Assembly (NCBI GenBank): GCA_030844895.1
Contig: CM061234.1
Span: forward strand, 10,013,173 to 10,077,172
Reading direction: 5' to 3'
Length of the DNA: 64,000 nt
From: Ambrosia x helenae
Taxonomy: Eukaryota; Streptophyta; Magnoliopsida; Asterales; Asteraceae
Shown here: positions 21,764 to 34,615 of the stretch, in pieces
Layout: each line of letters begins with the position of its first letter
Position numbering within the stretch: the first letter of the stretch is position 1
Notes under the pieces: generated by a model
Told to the model about the DNA's origin: nothing
Seen by the model: the letters and a program-made list of their open reading frames with translations, nothing else
Databases searched by the model: none
Made by a program: the position numbers and the translations under genes

Positions 21764-22954
21764 TGGTCACTTAAAGGAAAAGGAACCCTGACTTGTTTTG
21801 CCTTATGACAAATCACACAGGGTTCAGAATCAGTAAAATTAAGTTTTAGTTTGTCTTTTAACACAACTAGAACTTGGTCAGAAGGGTTCCCTAGTCTGCT
21901 ATGTCAAAGGCTCTTATCACTAACTCTACTGAAACACAAATTACTCATACTCACATCAGTTCCACATAATTAATCATATTTTCCTCACTACTAACCATAT
22001 GTTGGTTTCCCCATACTCCATTATCCAACCAGATTTCAGAGCAAACTTGATAAAACAACAGTAGCTTGAAATTTTTTTTAAAACTTTGGACAATCTTGTT
22101 AACACAGACATGCTAGAAAACCCAGCTATACTACAACTCTTACCTCCTACATTTGGGTTTTGGACTTCACTTGAAGACTTCTCACAGATCAAACTCATCA
22201 ATTTGGTGATATATTGAGGAGTAAAAGGCAAGGCAGTAGAAGATGACACATTTTTACTAGAGGCATTTGCCCTCTTATTAGAACAGTTCCTAGAATTATT
22301 TGTTTAAGCAAATTGACCAACTGGTTTCTTTTTAAAACCTTGAGGATAACCAACAATTTCATAACACCTATCTACATTGTGCCCCAACATGTTACAATGG
22401 GTACACTTTAGATTAGAGTTGGGTCCTCTGTTAAAACTTTTCTTATTATTTGAAAATTGATTTGTATTAGACACAAAAGACACATTTGAACCTTTTGAAC
22501 TACCAGGAAGTTGAATAATAGAATTAAATTGTTTCCACATAGTGTTAAGTTTGTGGTAGTATTCAGACACAGTATTACCACTCTGTGTTAAGGAATTAAT
22601 TTTCTAATGCATGTTAAACACAATTGACCCATCAACTTTATCATAGGTTTCCCTAAGATCTAACCAAACATCCCTTGCAAGTTTAGAAAAAACCTGTCCT
22701 AAATACAATTCCTTACTCATAGAATTTAACAGCTAAGACATAACCACATAATTACATCTATCCCATTGTTTTCCTAATACATCATCTTCAACATATTTAA
22801 TACAAGTTCCATCAATAAAACCATACTTCTTTTTAGCCTCTAAAGAAATTTTTATAAACTTAGACCAGACAAAACAGTTTTCTAAACCTTCAAACTTGAT
22901 ACTAATTATAGACAGACTGCTAGTATCACTAGGGATGCAAATACAAAGGATCAC
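21764..22954 (-). pseudogene. Ty1/copia gag and pre-integrase remnant
   Basis: Read on the minus strand it has a gag N-terminal domain (FEGLENCFVWSKFI, GTCIKY, LGKQWDRCN, near 22950-22740), then a broken spacer with stops, LNTMWKQFNS and a zinc knuckle CTHCNMLGHNVDRC (about 22430-22350). Further on is a pre-integrase HKAKQ motif after C-x2-C (about 21825-21780). Stops, frameshifts and a gap remove protease and most of pol. The 3' part was interrupted at 21763 by the Helitron. Confidence 0.75.
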
Positions 22955-23535
22955 TCACATCAAGTTTACTAATCAAGGTATCAACAGGACCTTCTCCTGC
23001 TACAGGACCACCACCAATAACAGCATCAGCGATGTCAAAGAAAACAGACAAAATACACAGAACAAATATAAAAAAAACAATACCATATCAAACAATGAAA
23101 AAACCTAGAGAGCAAAGCTGTGTAGGTGTTCAGATCATGGGTTCATCACTCATAGGTGCCCACGCAAATCCTTACACATGAACTCTTTATTAGCTATATA
23201 TATAGTATATAAAAGAATAGAATACAAAACAATACACAGACAGCAGCCAAGACATAAGATCAAAAGGACATACAGTTTGCAAACTTCCAATCCAGATTAC
23301 TCTACATTAGATCCAACTCCAGTAGCCAACAGAAATTGACTTGAAGCAACACAAGATCTAAACAAACACGAGACCAATAATAATAGACCAGATCTACAAA
23401 GATAAGATTTACTATTAAGAATATAAGGCACAGATCTATAAAACAGATTAGACCTCCACAACAAACCCTAGATCTAACCAAGACAACAAAGAATAGTGGA
23501 AGACTAAGACCACAAACTTGGGATCAAGAGCCAAA

Positions 23536-23777
23536 GCTATGATACCATGTAAAGTTTTATAAAACCATAGTAATACAAGTCACAATACCAACACAAACAT
23601 CAACATACAAAGATCATAAAGAATTAGAAGAAATAGCGACAAAATAGGTGACAAAATCTTTTTAAACCAACCCAAAATATTTACCCCCCAGGATCCCAAG
23701 AGTTCTACAAATATAGAACTCGATCAACAAATAAAAAGTCTGGTCATATCAACTAATTGAATAGATCAGTTGATACA
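23536..23777 (-). repeat. Putative copia primer site and 5' LTR
   Basis: Minus-strand TGGTATCATAGC (23547-23536) is a one-base variant of the tRNA-iMet primer site. It abuts TGTAAAG at 23548, the expected LTR end. A TG...CA LTR of about 230 bp could run to 23777 (TGTATCAACTG on the minus strand). No second LTR is visible, so the outer boundary is a guess. Confidence 0.45.
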
Positions 23778-23799
23778 CCTTATGAAATAATAGAAATAC

Positions 23800-26523
23800 T
23801 GTAACACCCCAACCGATGGCGAAAACATCGAGGAGTCACGTAGTGATGATTGTTCAATAGCTCATGGACTAGAAATGTAAATATTGATACATTGACTAAG
23901 TAATCTATTACATTGAAATGAGATACAAAAAAATACAACGATTAAAAACTAACAATCTAAACTGAAATATAGTAAATCTCAAATCTAAGTCTAAGTTTCA
24001 AAAGCATAACAGTGATCTCATAACAACCTGAAACATGTACGAAAATAATTTGTCAATACAAAATGTATTGGTGAGCATACCTTGTTTGAATACATATAGT
24101 AGAAAAGTGTTTCGCAATTCACGTGTTATACTGTTTACAATTTAGTGTTCAAGCTATGTACAAATGTCACCCAAAATCAAGCCTTAGAGTATAAATGATA
24201 TCCAAGAATAATGGGATATCTAGTATATATGTATAGTAGTCGCCCAATAGTATGATTATATATAGTATGCGATGAGACAAAGTAGTTTACACATAACAAT
24301 AATCAAGTACTATTTATTGATATGCTAGGCCCACACCGGGTTAATGATTAAGGTCATAAGTACACACTATCCGCGATCAACAAGTAAAACACATACAAGA
24401 ATTGCGATTGTGAATATAGAATAAAATATGATTAAGTGAGTGAGGTAATAAGCGTACATGAGTCACCCCAAAAGATGTAAAACATGAAAAAGGGGAAAGA
24501 TATACTCACCGTTTGCGAAAGCGATCAAAATCCAACTTAAGCCGACGTGAGTTAAGAAATGGGAATTCCGAAGAATTCTTCTACCTATAATGTATAAAAA
24601 TACTAATAAATGGAATGTCTTAAAAGTCTAAGGTATCTAGGGTTCTAAGGCATTAGGGTTTGCTAAGTCGATTTGGGGAATTGGAGTTTTTATGATAAAT
24701 CAAATTAATATAAAAGTTGTATATCAAAAATAATATGCCAAAGTTTGTAAATATGGTTTAGGTAATATAATTATTACCAATTGAATATTTAGATACAAAT
24801 ATGTTTTGAATAGTTAAGACAAATTAATTTAGTTAATTACTTTAACTAATTTATTGTAAATAAATACAATTATCATAAATGTTTGAATAAATAATTATGA
24901 GTTACAATATGAACCAATCAAATGAGAATTAAGATTTTCAAACATAAAAATATCTTTATTTTATAAGAAAAGATTTTCAACTTGGAGAACAAGTTGTCGT
25001 AAGAAAGGAAATGAGGGACCTTAATGCAAAAGTTGCATGGGATCATTCCTTATATAAACACATCAACCCTCAAACCCTAATCCTTGTCAAGAGCTACTAC
25101 CGTCGCACGAGAACAAAAGAGAGTCGGTTCCCGGTCATCTCCGGTTAAGGTAATCATCAACCCCTCGTGTTCTTCAATATCGATCGTAGCTTCGGTGATT
25201 CCGAATAAGTGTTTGTGCTGTTGATAGGTTTGAAGTGCATCCGGGTTGCCTGCCAGTCGAGTAATCCCCGTCGGTGTGCAAGGTATGTGTTGATTGAATG
25301 ATTTAGTAGAATGATGAAAACCTGCGTTAATCCGTGTAAAGGGTTCAGGGTTGTTAGAAGATCTGAGATTCGAAGGACGATTGTCGATCCAGGATTCTCG
25401 GAGAGGTGGTTGACAGTTGAGGTAAGGATTTATCTAACCTGTTAGGGTTAAAGGGAGAAAGACTAGTTGCAGATGTGCAGGAAGGTTGTTGATGACGCGG
25501 AGGCGGGTTGAGCCTTGGCCTGCGTCGTCACCTGCCTGTGCCACTGTGACGTAAAACGTAACGTTTCGCGCGGGGCTCGGAACAGTGACGGAATGTAAGG
25601 ATCCGCCTGGGGCGGATAGGATGTGTCATGCGCACCGTGGGGCTAGGCAGACTCGGGAGGATGCTCCTGGTGGAGCATTCGGCCTAGTCGAATGGAAGAA
25701 TAATGTAGTGTTATCTGTAGGCATTTGAGTTCGCGCGAGGAATAGAAGGCTAAAGTTAAGTAAGCAAGACTAAGGTGAATTTCTATCGCCCATGTTTTAA
25801 TATTTTAAATGCTTCCGGGCAGATTGCATGCTTAACTGTTTTAAATAAAAAGAGGTAGCTCTTGGTTTAATTTAAAGTTTTAAATAGGGCGCACCTATGG
25901 AATGTATATGTAGTATGAATGATGTTGGTTTCCTTCGGGAAGGCAACAATACGACGTGGAGGGTTACGTTGGTAATCCGAAGCGGGCGAGTACGACTCTA
26001 AGGACTGAAGTGGTAGTCTAAGGTGGGTGAGAACGACGTCAAGAGTGCGGAAGTACTCTTAGGCGGTCGAGTACGACGTTGATGGCTGCATAGCAACCTT
26101 AGGCGGGCGAGACGACGTCAAGGGCCGCGGTAGCGACCTGAGACGAGCTAGTAAAGATGTGAGAAAGTGATAGTGTTTGAGAAAGTATTTTTAAAAGAGA
26201 GTGATGCGAATGTTTTTATAAAAGCCTTACTATAGAACTCACTTAGCGTAGCTGACTTTTAGCATGTATTTCTGGTAAAGGAAAGAAAGTGGTGGATGGC
26301 GGCTCGTAGGCGGATGGCGATGGTTACTTGGCGCAGCCCGCGTGATGGCTTAGTTTGTTAAGCAGTATTTAAGAGTTTTATTTGCGTTGTAAACGCTTGA
26401 ATGGTGGATATGTTTGACGTTTATTTTCCGTTGCGTATGTTTAATAAGAGTGTTTTGTTCTTGTTGAACGATGTGTTATGGTAATGTACTAATTAGTGAG
26501 GTGCCCGGTTTTGGGGCCTTACA
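23800..26523. repeat. Chimeric LTR block with two half-LTRs in opposite orientation
   Basis: The left part (23800-about 24980) begins TGTAACACCCCAACCG. It is the reverse complement of the last 1.1 kb of the solo LTR at 60268-62998, including the GTGAGTATATC site at 62328. The right part runs forward: a TATA box (TTATATAAAC, about 25051), a leader with AACCCTAATCC and an end GGTTTTGGGGCCTTACA. The 5-bp flanks AATAC and AACTC do not match well. It carries no coding region. Confidence 0.6.
25975..26155. repeat. ~40-bp tandem repeat in the LTR-like block
   Basis: Four diverged units of about 40 bp share GCGGGCGAGTACGACG and end in CTTAG or CTAAG. Such arrays are common in long plant LTRs. Confidence 0.75.
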
Positions 26524-27383
26524 AACTCTCGACATGATAGATTTTAAATACCCTATTTTAATCTATGTTAGTCGTTAATCGCGAACAATGTTTTAAATTA
26601 ATAAATCAATGTTAATTTAACGTTTTGTCTCAAAATAATCATATCATTTTCAAAACCCATTTTATCAACAATTACCTTTTCAAGAATAAACCAATTAAAA
26701 CTCATTTTAATTTAATTCTTGTCGTCTGTTATAGTTGCGAAAAATATATATTTTGATGGTGTAAATATTTCACAAAATATAAAAACACAACCACGCAAAA
26801 TATATAAATAATTGAATCGAACCACTAGTGAAAGTTTTGTTCGAGCCAATGAACGCAAAACCAAACGGGTCTAAAAGGACATCAACCACAATTCTAGACC
26901 TACTCCTTTTGATCTAAGATCTTCATCTTCGATCCTCTTGTTGGTTCCATCTTCGGTCTTCATTCTTGTCTCGATACGTTTTTTTACAAAAAAAAAAATA
27001 TATGCTAAACTATATACTTAAAATAAAAACATATCTATTACATCGGGGTTCCAAATAACCCAAATAAAATACAGATTAACATAACAACCAATCTATAATC
27101 ATCGTGTCCTAACAATTATCAATATCATTTATTAATATCGAATAAAAATTATTCGATCACGTCGTAATAATTATTCTCTAATAATTATTATATTGTTTAA
27201 CACATTAAATGATCCAATTGATTAATCCATTTAATCAATCCACTTCCAATCTACTGTTTCTCCAAATAATCAACACCGATTATTCGTAATAATCTATTCG
27301 ATAAATATTTCGCAAAATATTTATTTCTCAATCAAAGTTATTTGTGATTAATAATAGTTAACAATTGAATATTGTTTGTATAT
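26524..27383. other. AT-rich spacer, no gene
   Basis: I see AT-rich DNA with many ATTATT/AATAAT words and no coding region. Before the CACTA insertion it was continuous with 31323 onward. Confidence 0.55.
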
Positions 27384-30300
27384 CACTACAACAAAAATGG
27401 GTTTTTAGTACGCACAAAAGCGTCCTAAAATGTTATTTTATAGGACCTTTTGTTTAATAGGACCAACAGTAAAAGCGTTTCATGTAAAGGGGTCGTAATA
27501 AGTCTTGAAACTTAAAAAGCGTCCTAATATCTCAAATAAGATTATGAAACCAATTTTATGGTCACATAATATGTCTATGAACAACTCAAAAACCTCATAA
27601 TAAAATCATATTAGGACACTTTTACAATGTTCTAACATGTGCTTACCTACTTTTAATCTTTTAATACACATACAAGCGTCCTTAAAATTAATTTATAGGA
27701 CCCTTATAATGTAACATTATAGAAACTTTAGTTCCAAGAAAATGGTCCTAATATCCTAACTAAAATTATGAAACCAATTTTATGGTCACATAAAATGTCC
27801 ATGAACAACCAATATAGCGTCCTAAGAAAAGAATATTCGACACTTTTACAATGTTGTAACAAGTTTAATGAGACAATTTCAAAGTCCTAACAAGTCATAT
27901 GAAATCCAAATAATGGTTTTTATTATACAATAGAAAGGCTATCAACATATAAATTCTAATAAATATTGTGTATATAACATCAACTAATGAAAGAAATAAA
28001 ACTAGTAAGTTCTTCACATTTAGACTTCAATTGAATGTTCTCTCTACGACATGTGGAGCGACTTGGCATTACACCCCAAACATCAGAAGCACAAACACCC
28101 AGACCATACATGACTGCATCACCTGCGAAGCAACGACAACCGACAATCAGGGAAAGCGACCGCAATGGTTTGGATTAACGCACGCTTGATATTAAATAAG
28201 TAACAACAAACACCGATTACAAACTAATTACAAACATTCACTAATATCACCAGATAAAAAATGAATGCAATATATAATTTTTTTTACTCATTGATATCAC
28301 CAGATTAAAAATGAATGGAAGTTGTTAAATTATGTAAAATCAGCAATATGTAGATAGAACAAAACCTGCTTTTGCTGCTAGGAAGATACTCATGCGGCGT
28401 GAACAGACTAAAACACCAACTCCTTGGTCACATAAAAGCCAACTGAATTTACATAAAACTCCGTATGGGTATTTTTAGAGTCTTTGATCAAATTGAAAAT
28501 AATTTCACATCCATAATAATTTCAATCAACATACATGTTGGGTATCTGACTCCTAAACCGTTGATAAAATTCCGCTTCAAACACTCATATTGCAGACATA
28601 GAATAAAGCCCTAAAGTTGAAGTCGCGGACAAAAACCTGAAACCATAAGTCAAAACATAACATATAGCTGTATAGTAACTAAGTCAATAATAGATAAAGA
28701 TTACAAAGAAGAAGGTGTAAATCGCTGGAATTAAAGAACCACCTAAGAAGCCTTAAACCGCCATCACTTATTTCTCTCATTATCGTATGCAATGATGTTT
28801 TTGGTCAGGTTTAACAGGACACGCGGGTGAAGCAGGGCTGGACACGCGGTTGTAGCAGAGCTCTACACGTGAGCGAACAAGATTAAATAACTATTCATTC
28901 AGTTTGTTATTAAATAGATAGGATAATTAAGTTTCATGACCATTCAAATTTAACCTTTAAGATATCAGCTCCCCTTCCTTGGGTCGAGTGTTGTGCCGTC
29001 AAGTGCCCATATAAAAGTTGACACCAGAACAATATTGTTTGTTTTGTACAGTACAAGTTGTTAGGCCCTACCATTGGTAGCATCTGATAGATATACACTG
29101 TATTTGCTAGGGAAATGGAAAAACAATGTTGCTCCCCCAATCCAATAGATTCAAGTAGTAATCATCTTGAGGATCTGGTGCATCCAACTTCAAGCCTGTA
29201 ATCATTATAAGTCACATTTTAGGGCTTTCAAAAAAGTTTGAATCTATTAACAAAGCACAAGTCGTGTAATATCTGGTCGATAACCTAAACCCAACCTTTT
29301 TATATTCAAACAAATTCTCATTCAAGATAAAATTCGAATGTTTCATCTGCTCACAACATAAACTAAGTAATACAAACAATTAAAAAAATTAACCAACATA
29401 ACTGTAATCAATTAAAGAAACAATTAAAAACGAACCAAAATGAATTCATACGATTGTATATCATCATCTTCTCATGGTTTGACCGGAACTCTGCTGGAAG
29501 TCTAGATGAACTCGTTAGCTCTCCGTGTAGCTGCATAAAACTTATGTAAATAACCATCTTCCCCAAATCCATGAAAAACACTACAACAGATATGTGATTT
29601 GCACATCTTTTTACATAAGTTTTGAATTGTTTGTGAAAAAAACAAGCTGAAAAATGAATTAAAAAATATGTAATTAATCAAGGTATGAATAATTTGATAA
29701 CAGAGCAAACCCACACTTCATTTCATCCAAGTCATTTGATAACTAAAAAAAGCACAAAAAAAATGAAGATAGAACCCCTAGATCTAAGGCTACACCGACC
29801 AAAATTGGTTAAAACCCCATGTAGTCTAGCTTCTTCATCATCACAGTGTCCTCTAATCATGTTGGGGTGCAAGAAGGACCATGTAGACAGTGACGGAAGA
29901 AGGACAAGCAGGATCTTGTTATGGTTTTATTGGATTTAGGAAGTGTTTTTTTGGATGAAAGAGGGACACAACAGATTACGAGAGGGGGATTTGAAAGTGT
30001 GATTTTCAAAGGGAATTTAATTTTTCATAAGGAATTTTTAGAGGGAATTTAAATTTTTCATTGGAAGTGTATATAAATTTTAATCACAAACACAAAAAAG
30101 TGCAACTGAAAACATTTATTAATGGCACAAACGCTAAATGCCACTAGGGTGTATGAAAAGCTCACAACTCGTGACTTACTCGCAACTCGCTTGAAAAAAA
30201 CCTCGGCTCGAAAAAAACGAGCCAACTCGGCTTGGCTCGATTGTAAACGAGCTCGAGCTAGGCCTGTCTCGGCTCGTGAGCTCGCGAGCTGGCTCGAATT

Positions 30301-31319
30301 ATTTTATTTATATGTTTAATTTTATTTTTAAATGTTTAAATTAAAAAATATGTGAGAGAATGTTGTAGTGTTAACATTTTAAGTTTAATTAATCAATAAA
30401 ATATGAAAATTAATAGAAAAAAACACAAATTATACATATAATACTTTTTGTATGCCTTCCATTCTTTAAAATAATAAAAAAAAAACTAAAAAAATATACA
30501 TGTATATTTGTAATTTTATTTTATTTTTTTTGTTTTTTAATTTATAATTTTTTGTAAAAAAAAAATAACGAGCTGGCTCGAGCCAACTCGAGCTCGGCTT
30601 TTCAGCTCGACCAGAAAAACGAGCCGAGCCGAATTGGCTCGTTTAAGTTCGAGCCGAGCCGAACTGGCTCGTTTAAGTTCGAGCTCGAGCTTAGCCTGGC
30701 TCGGCTAGACTCGGCTCGTGTGCAGCCCTAAATGCCACTATAAGTGTATGTTAAGCGTGGCATACACAAAGTTCTATTAAAAACCTAATGGCACAAAAGT
30801 TAAATGTCGTTAAAAGTGTGTGCCAATGAATGACATTTTTTTAGTAGTTTATCCAATTATATGGTGTTATGTGAAATTCACGTCTTATAAAGGTTGAAGG
30901 TATAATACCCATGTGTCAAGTGTCCTGTTAAGTTATGTTCTAATATGACTTCGACTAGAAAGAGTCCTATAACATAGAACATTTATGACTTAACTACAAA
31001 GGGTTGTATTAAGTTATGTTATAATAGGACCTCCGGTGATCAAGTGTCCTATTACATTACCACATAATGGAACACCAATAACTAAATGTCTTATAAATTA
31101 TTTTATTAGGATCTACATTTTAAGTGTCTTATTATGTTATATGATAATAGGACCCCAAAGAACCATCCATCCTATTAAATAGCTTTTTAGGACACCGGTT
31201 TAGTAGCGTATATTATAAAAGGACCCCAAAAGTTTATCCGTCCTATTAATTAGTTTTTAGGACCCTATTTTACAAGTGTCCCACGCAAAAGGTCCTTAAA
31301 AGTCATTTTTGTTGTAGTG
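27384..31319. mobile_element. Non-autonomous CACTA transposon
   Basis: It starts CACTACAACAAAAATG and ends with its inverse, CATTTTTGTTGTAGTG. The exact 3-bp target duplication TAT lies at 27381-27383 and 31320-31322. Both subterminal regions are packed with short GTCCTAT/ATAGGAC words in both orientations (27410-27870 and 30890-31300), which are typical transposase binding arrays. No TNP1- or TNP2-like protein is visible in the 3.9 kb, so it is non-autonomous. A hAT element is nested at 30145-30730. Confidence 0.93.
30145..30730. mobile_element. Nested hAT-type MITE, GAGCTCG-rich
   Basis: An exact 8-bp duplication AATGCCAC lies at 30137-30144 and 30731-30738. The ends are TAGGGTGTATGAAAAGCTC and, from the right, TAGGGCTGCACACGAGCC. 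Both arms are full of GAGCTCGAGC/GGCTCG words and can pair with each other; the centre is AT-rich. It inserted into the CACTA element and so is younger than that element. Confidence 0.88.
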
Positions 31320-31477
31320 TATTCGCAGTCCAAAGTGTAACTCTTTGGATCGTACTTTGATAGTTGCATTATTAATCGATATTTGGACACCATTTCCAAC
31401 ATTTTCATCCTTCGGGGATCTAGAAAAAGCTACTCTATAAACGCAAAAGTTTGTGGTCAACATAATATTGTTGAGAA

Positions 31478-31947
31478 ATGGTAAAACAACATGAAAAATG
31501 GAACAAGAACCCATTGATGAGTGAGGAATCCGGTGGTGGTTCCGACAAGAGAAGAGGGTTATCTAAATCCGGCAACTATTACATGGGTTCATCTAACGAT
31601 CCTTTCACAACTAGTATGCCAAAGCTGGACTTAAACGAAGAAGTTGGACCTACTCGACGGAAGCAGAAGGATAAGAGACCCGTCGAGTCGTTAGGAAAAA
31701 GTGATTTGATCGACAAACTAAATTCGTACAAATCAAGGAAGGAAGCGGCACTTAAGAGTTGTTGGATGCTAAAACGAAACAAGTAGATGAACCTATCGCG
31801 TTGATGAATGTTCAACGCGAGAGTGTAAGGCGATTGATGTTTGCCCGGGACTTTGAGACCTTTTCTCGGCCCCATGATCATTATTGCGGTCGGACGAGAG
31901 AAATTGTTATACAACGTAAACGTGAAATAGCGGTATCATATAGTTAA
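31478..31947 (+). pseudogene. PIF/Harbinger accessory (Myb/SANT-type) protein, C-terminal part
   Basis: HEKWNKNPL, NYYMGSSNDPFTTSMP and RRKQKDKRPVE are typical of the second protein of plant PIF/Harbinger elements, often annotated as a NAM-associated or glutathione S-transferase T3-like protein. A frameshift near 31770 moves the tail (KTKQVDEPIALMNVQRESVR) to another frame. The N-terminal SANT-like part is missing here, but a matching part lies on the minus strand at 34616-34920. Confidence 0.7.
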
Positions 31948-32255
31948 TGTCCGGCTGATGGATGAGCTAGACGAATGTAGTTTTTTTATTTAGCCTTCGA
32001 GTTTTGTTTTTTTAATTTTTTAATTTAATTTTTATTTAAAAAATATAAAAAAAAAATTCTAGAGTAGTTGAAAGGAAATATGCTAGTGTTTTTGTGATGT
32101 TAGGATAGTTTATTATAAAAAAAAATGACGTTATTTATCAACCAACATAGGAATCCTAAGTTCATGGGTCAAGTCCCATAAATAACATGTCTAATATAAT
32201 ATTTGTGTTTAAAAAATAAACTAAAAAAAGGATTGAAAATTACAAGAAATGGAAA

Positions 32256-33363
32256 GAGTTAATTACACGGATGGTCCCTGTGGTATACACATATTTCACT
32301 AATGCCCTCAATTAACACGAATGGTCCCTAAGGTTCTACTTTTGCACTCGGGTGGTCCCTATCCCTAACGGATGTTAGATTTCTCTGTTAAATGGGTGTT
32401 AAATGTCTTCTTTACCCCTTCTAAAAGACAAAACAATTAAAAAAAATATAAATTTAATTAAGTATTCAAGTGGGTCCCACCCCCACCCTACCTTTACTCT
32501 TCTTTTCTTCTACCTTTGTCTGGATCACAAATTCCCCAAATCACCACCACCACCACTTCCTTAAACCATCATCAACTCCACCCGAAAACCACCACCATCA
32601 TCACTCTCTCTCTAAAACCCTAAATCTCTCTCTCTCTCTAAACATACCTTCCACCCCGATCTCTCTCTGTCTTTCGTCTATTACAGTCGACCAAAGCCAC
32701 CACGGTTGTGGCCATGGCCACAGATCGTCCCTATGGTGGTGATTTTGGGTGCAGAGGTCCGAGGAGGTGGATTGTGGGGGTCGTGGGTGACGACCAGTGG
32801 TGGGTGTGAGGTTCAAGACGAAGGCTGGCGGTTGACTCACGAGCAGAGGATCGATGGTGGTGGTAGTTGTGGTTGTTTTTGGCTGAGATGATGTTGACAG
32901 CGGTGTTGCGGTGGTTTTAAAGCCCGAAGGGGGCTGTTTGGGTGGCTGGACTCAATAGATCTGACAGGGAAGGGGTTTTCGGTGGAGGTTTCTTGGTGGT
33001 GTCGCTGGAGGGTGGTTCAATGGAGTTCGATAGTGGCTGGATCAGGGATGGTTTGGTTGAGGTTTAGGTGGACGGTGGCTGCGGTGGTGGTTGTGGTGGG
33101 GTATGGTGGCCGGGAAACAGTGGTGGTTGTGGTGGAGAATGGTGATTATGATGAGGTATAACCTGACCATAAATAAAAGTGAAGAAGAAAGGGTAGTTTG
33201 GTCATTTTACATCAACTTAACGGACTTAGTAAACGGCCGTTAGGTCAAAGGACCATCAGTGTTATGAATCATAAGTTCTAGGGAGCATCCGTGTTACTCC
33301 TAAGTTCTAGGGAGCAAACATGAAATATTTGAAAACCACAGAGACCATCCGTGTAATTAACTC
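32256..33363. mobile_element. Mutator-type non-autonomous element
   Basis: The terminal inverted repeats begin GAGTTAATTACACGGATGGT and match the reverse complement of the right end at about 27 of 29 bases. The 9-bp duplication AAATGGAAA at 32247-32255 and 33364-33372 is exact, the length expected for Mutator. The interior has a CT-rich tract (32605-32680) and a GGTGGTTGTGG-rich half. No transposase is present and I recognise no captured gene. Confidence 0.88.
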
Positions 33364-33910
33364 AAATGGAAACCAACAAAAAGAAGTGTAACCGACGGTT
33401 TCCACAAACACGTGAAAGAAAACAAAGATTGGTGACAAACCATAATAATGAAAACAGCAAGTTAAGGGACCACGTTTGGATCCCATAAAATCTAGACCAA
33501 ACATTATACCCGTGACACAAGAAAGCTATAGATGAAACACATTTTTATTATTATTATTTTTTTTTTATGAACCCGTTACACAAAGTTTAATAAGGAGGGA
33601 CGGGGCGTCACCAGAAAAGGTTACGGGTACCTCACTACTAGCACGGTAACACCGCCACCATCAGTGTTGATAGGGGTCCCGTGAATCGTTTTCTGGTTCT
33701 ATCTAACGGGCTAGTACAAAAGAAACAGTCATATTTTTTTACCATTGATTATTTACCAACGTTTTTATTTTCTTTGACCGTTAATTTTTTACCGTTTATT
33801 TTTTATTTTTTTACCGTTTACATTTTGACCGTTTTTTTTTTATATTTTACCCTATATTAACCATATCTACACATACAATTTTACACAACTACATCACTAC
33901 ATCTTTTAAT

Positions 33911-34446
33911 ATGGGTGGTGGCAATATGTTTCCGAATACGTATCGTCGACGACGATCATCCCGTCCCGCAACACATCAACCAACTACACACCCACCGACT
34001 ACACACCCACCGACTACACACCAACCAACTACACACACACCAACAACACATCAACCAACTACACACCCACCGACTACACAACCTCTCCCAACATTTGAAT
34101 ATTACGAGCCACAAGATCCTGATGATTTTTCCACGAAAGAATTGATTTACGCGTATGATTACGTAATTGCTCTACTACAACTAGGAGCAATACAGGTTGG
34201 AGATGTTGTAAGAGTGTCAGAGCGTGTCAATCCTTCTATAGTGTGAAACCCACCGGTTACGGTACAAAACCTCCGGACGAAGGTTATGAAACTGATCCCG
34301 AGGCCGAATACGTAAATTATCCGGATGAAGAAATGTATAGCCCGACATCCGAAAGTGAGGGATATCAATACGAGAGGTTGGACGGACGTGATAGTGATCG
34401 TGACGTTTCTTCGCCCGAGTCAATTGCGTATTCTTTCTTTTTTTAG
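33911..34446 (+). CDS. Unrecognised ORF with Pro-Thr-Thr-His repeats
   Basis: An ATG at 33911 opens a 111-codon frame. It has an Arg-rich start (YRRRRSSR), then about nine PTTH-x units encoded by a 15-bp minisatellite (33970-34080), then an acidic segment (YYEPQDPDDF) and a helical-looking stretch (ELIYAYDYVIALLQLGAI). It stops at 34244-34246. Another frame continues with an acidic Tyr/Asp/Glu-rich tail (KPPDEGYETDPEAEYV...) to 34446. The two may be one protein split by a frameshift. A long 5' AT leader with ACCGTTT words precedes it. I do not recognise the family. It could be part of a Harbinger-type element or a spurious ORF. Confidence 0.35.
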
Positions 34447-34615
34447 CTATGTTTAAGTAGTATTTTAATTAGGTTTATGTTTATGTTTAATTAATGTTTT
34501 AATTAGGTTAATTATGTTTGTATTTTGATTGTTAAATTTTAACTTTAATTTTTTAACGGTTACTTTCATTAAATATTAAACAATAAACAACATTAAACCT
34601 ATCATGCAACAATTG

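Noticed and set aside
23795..26528. Target duplication for the chimeric LTR block
   Set aside because: AATAC and AACTC agree at only three of five positions, which is not enough to call the block one clean insertion.
32470..32742. His-rich ORF (HHHHHF) suggesting a metal-binding peptide
   Set aside because: It is the CACCACCAC tract of the Mutator-type element; the frame is not supported by anything else.
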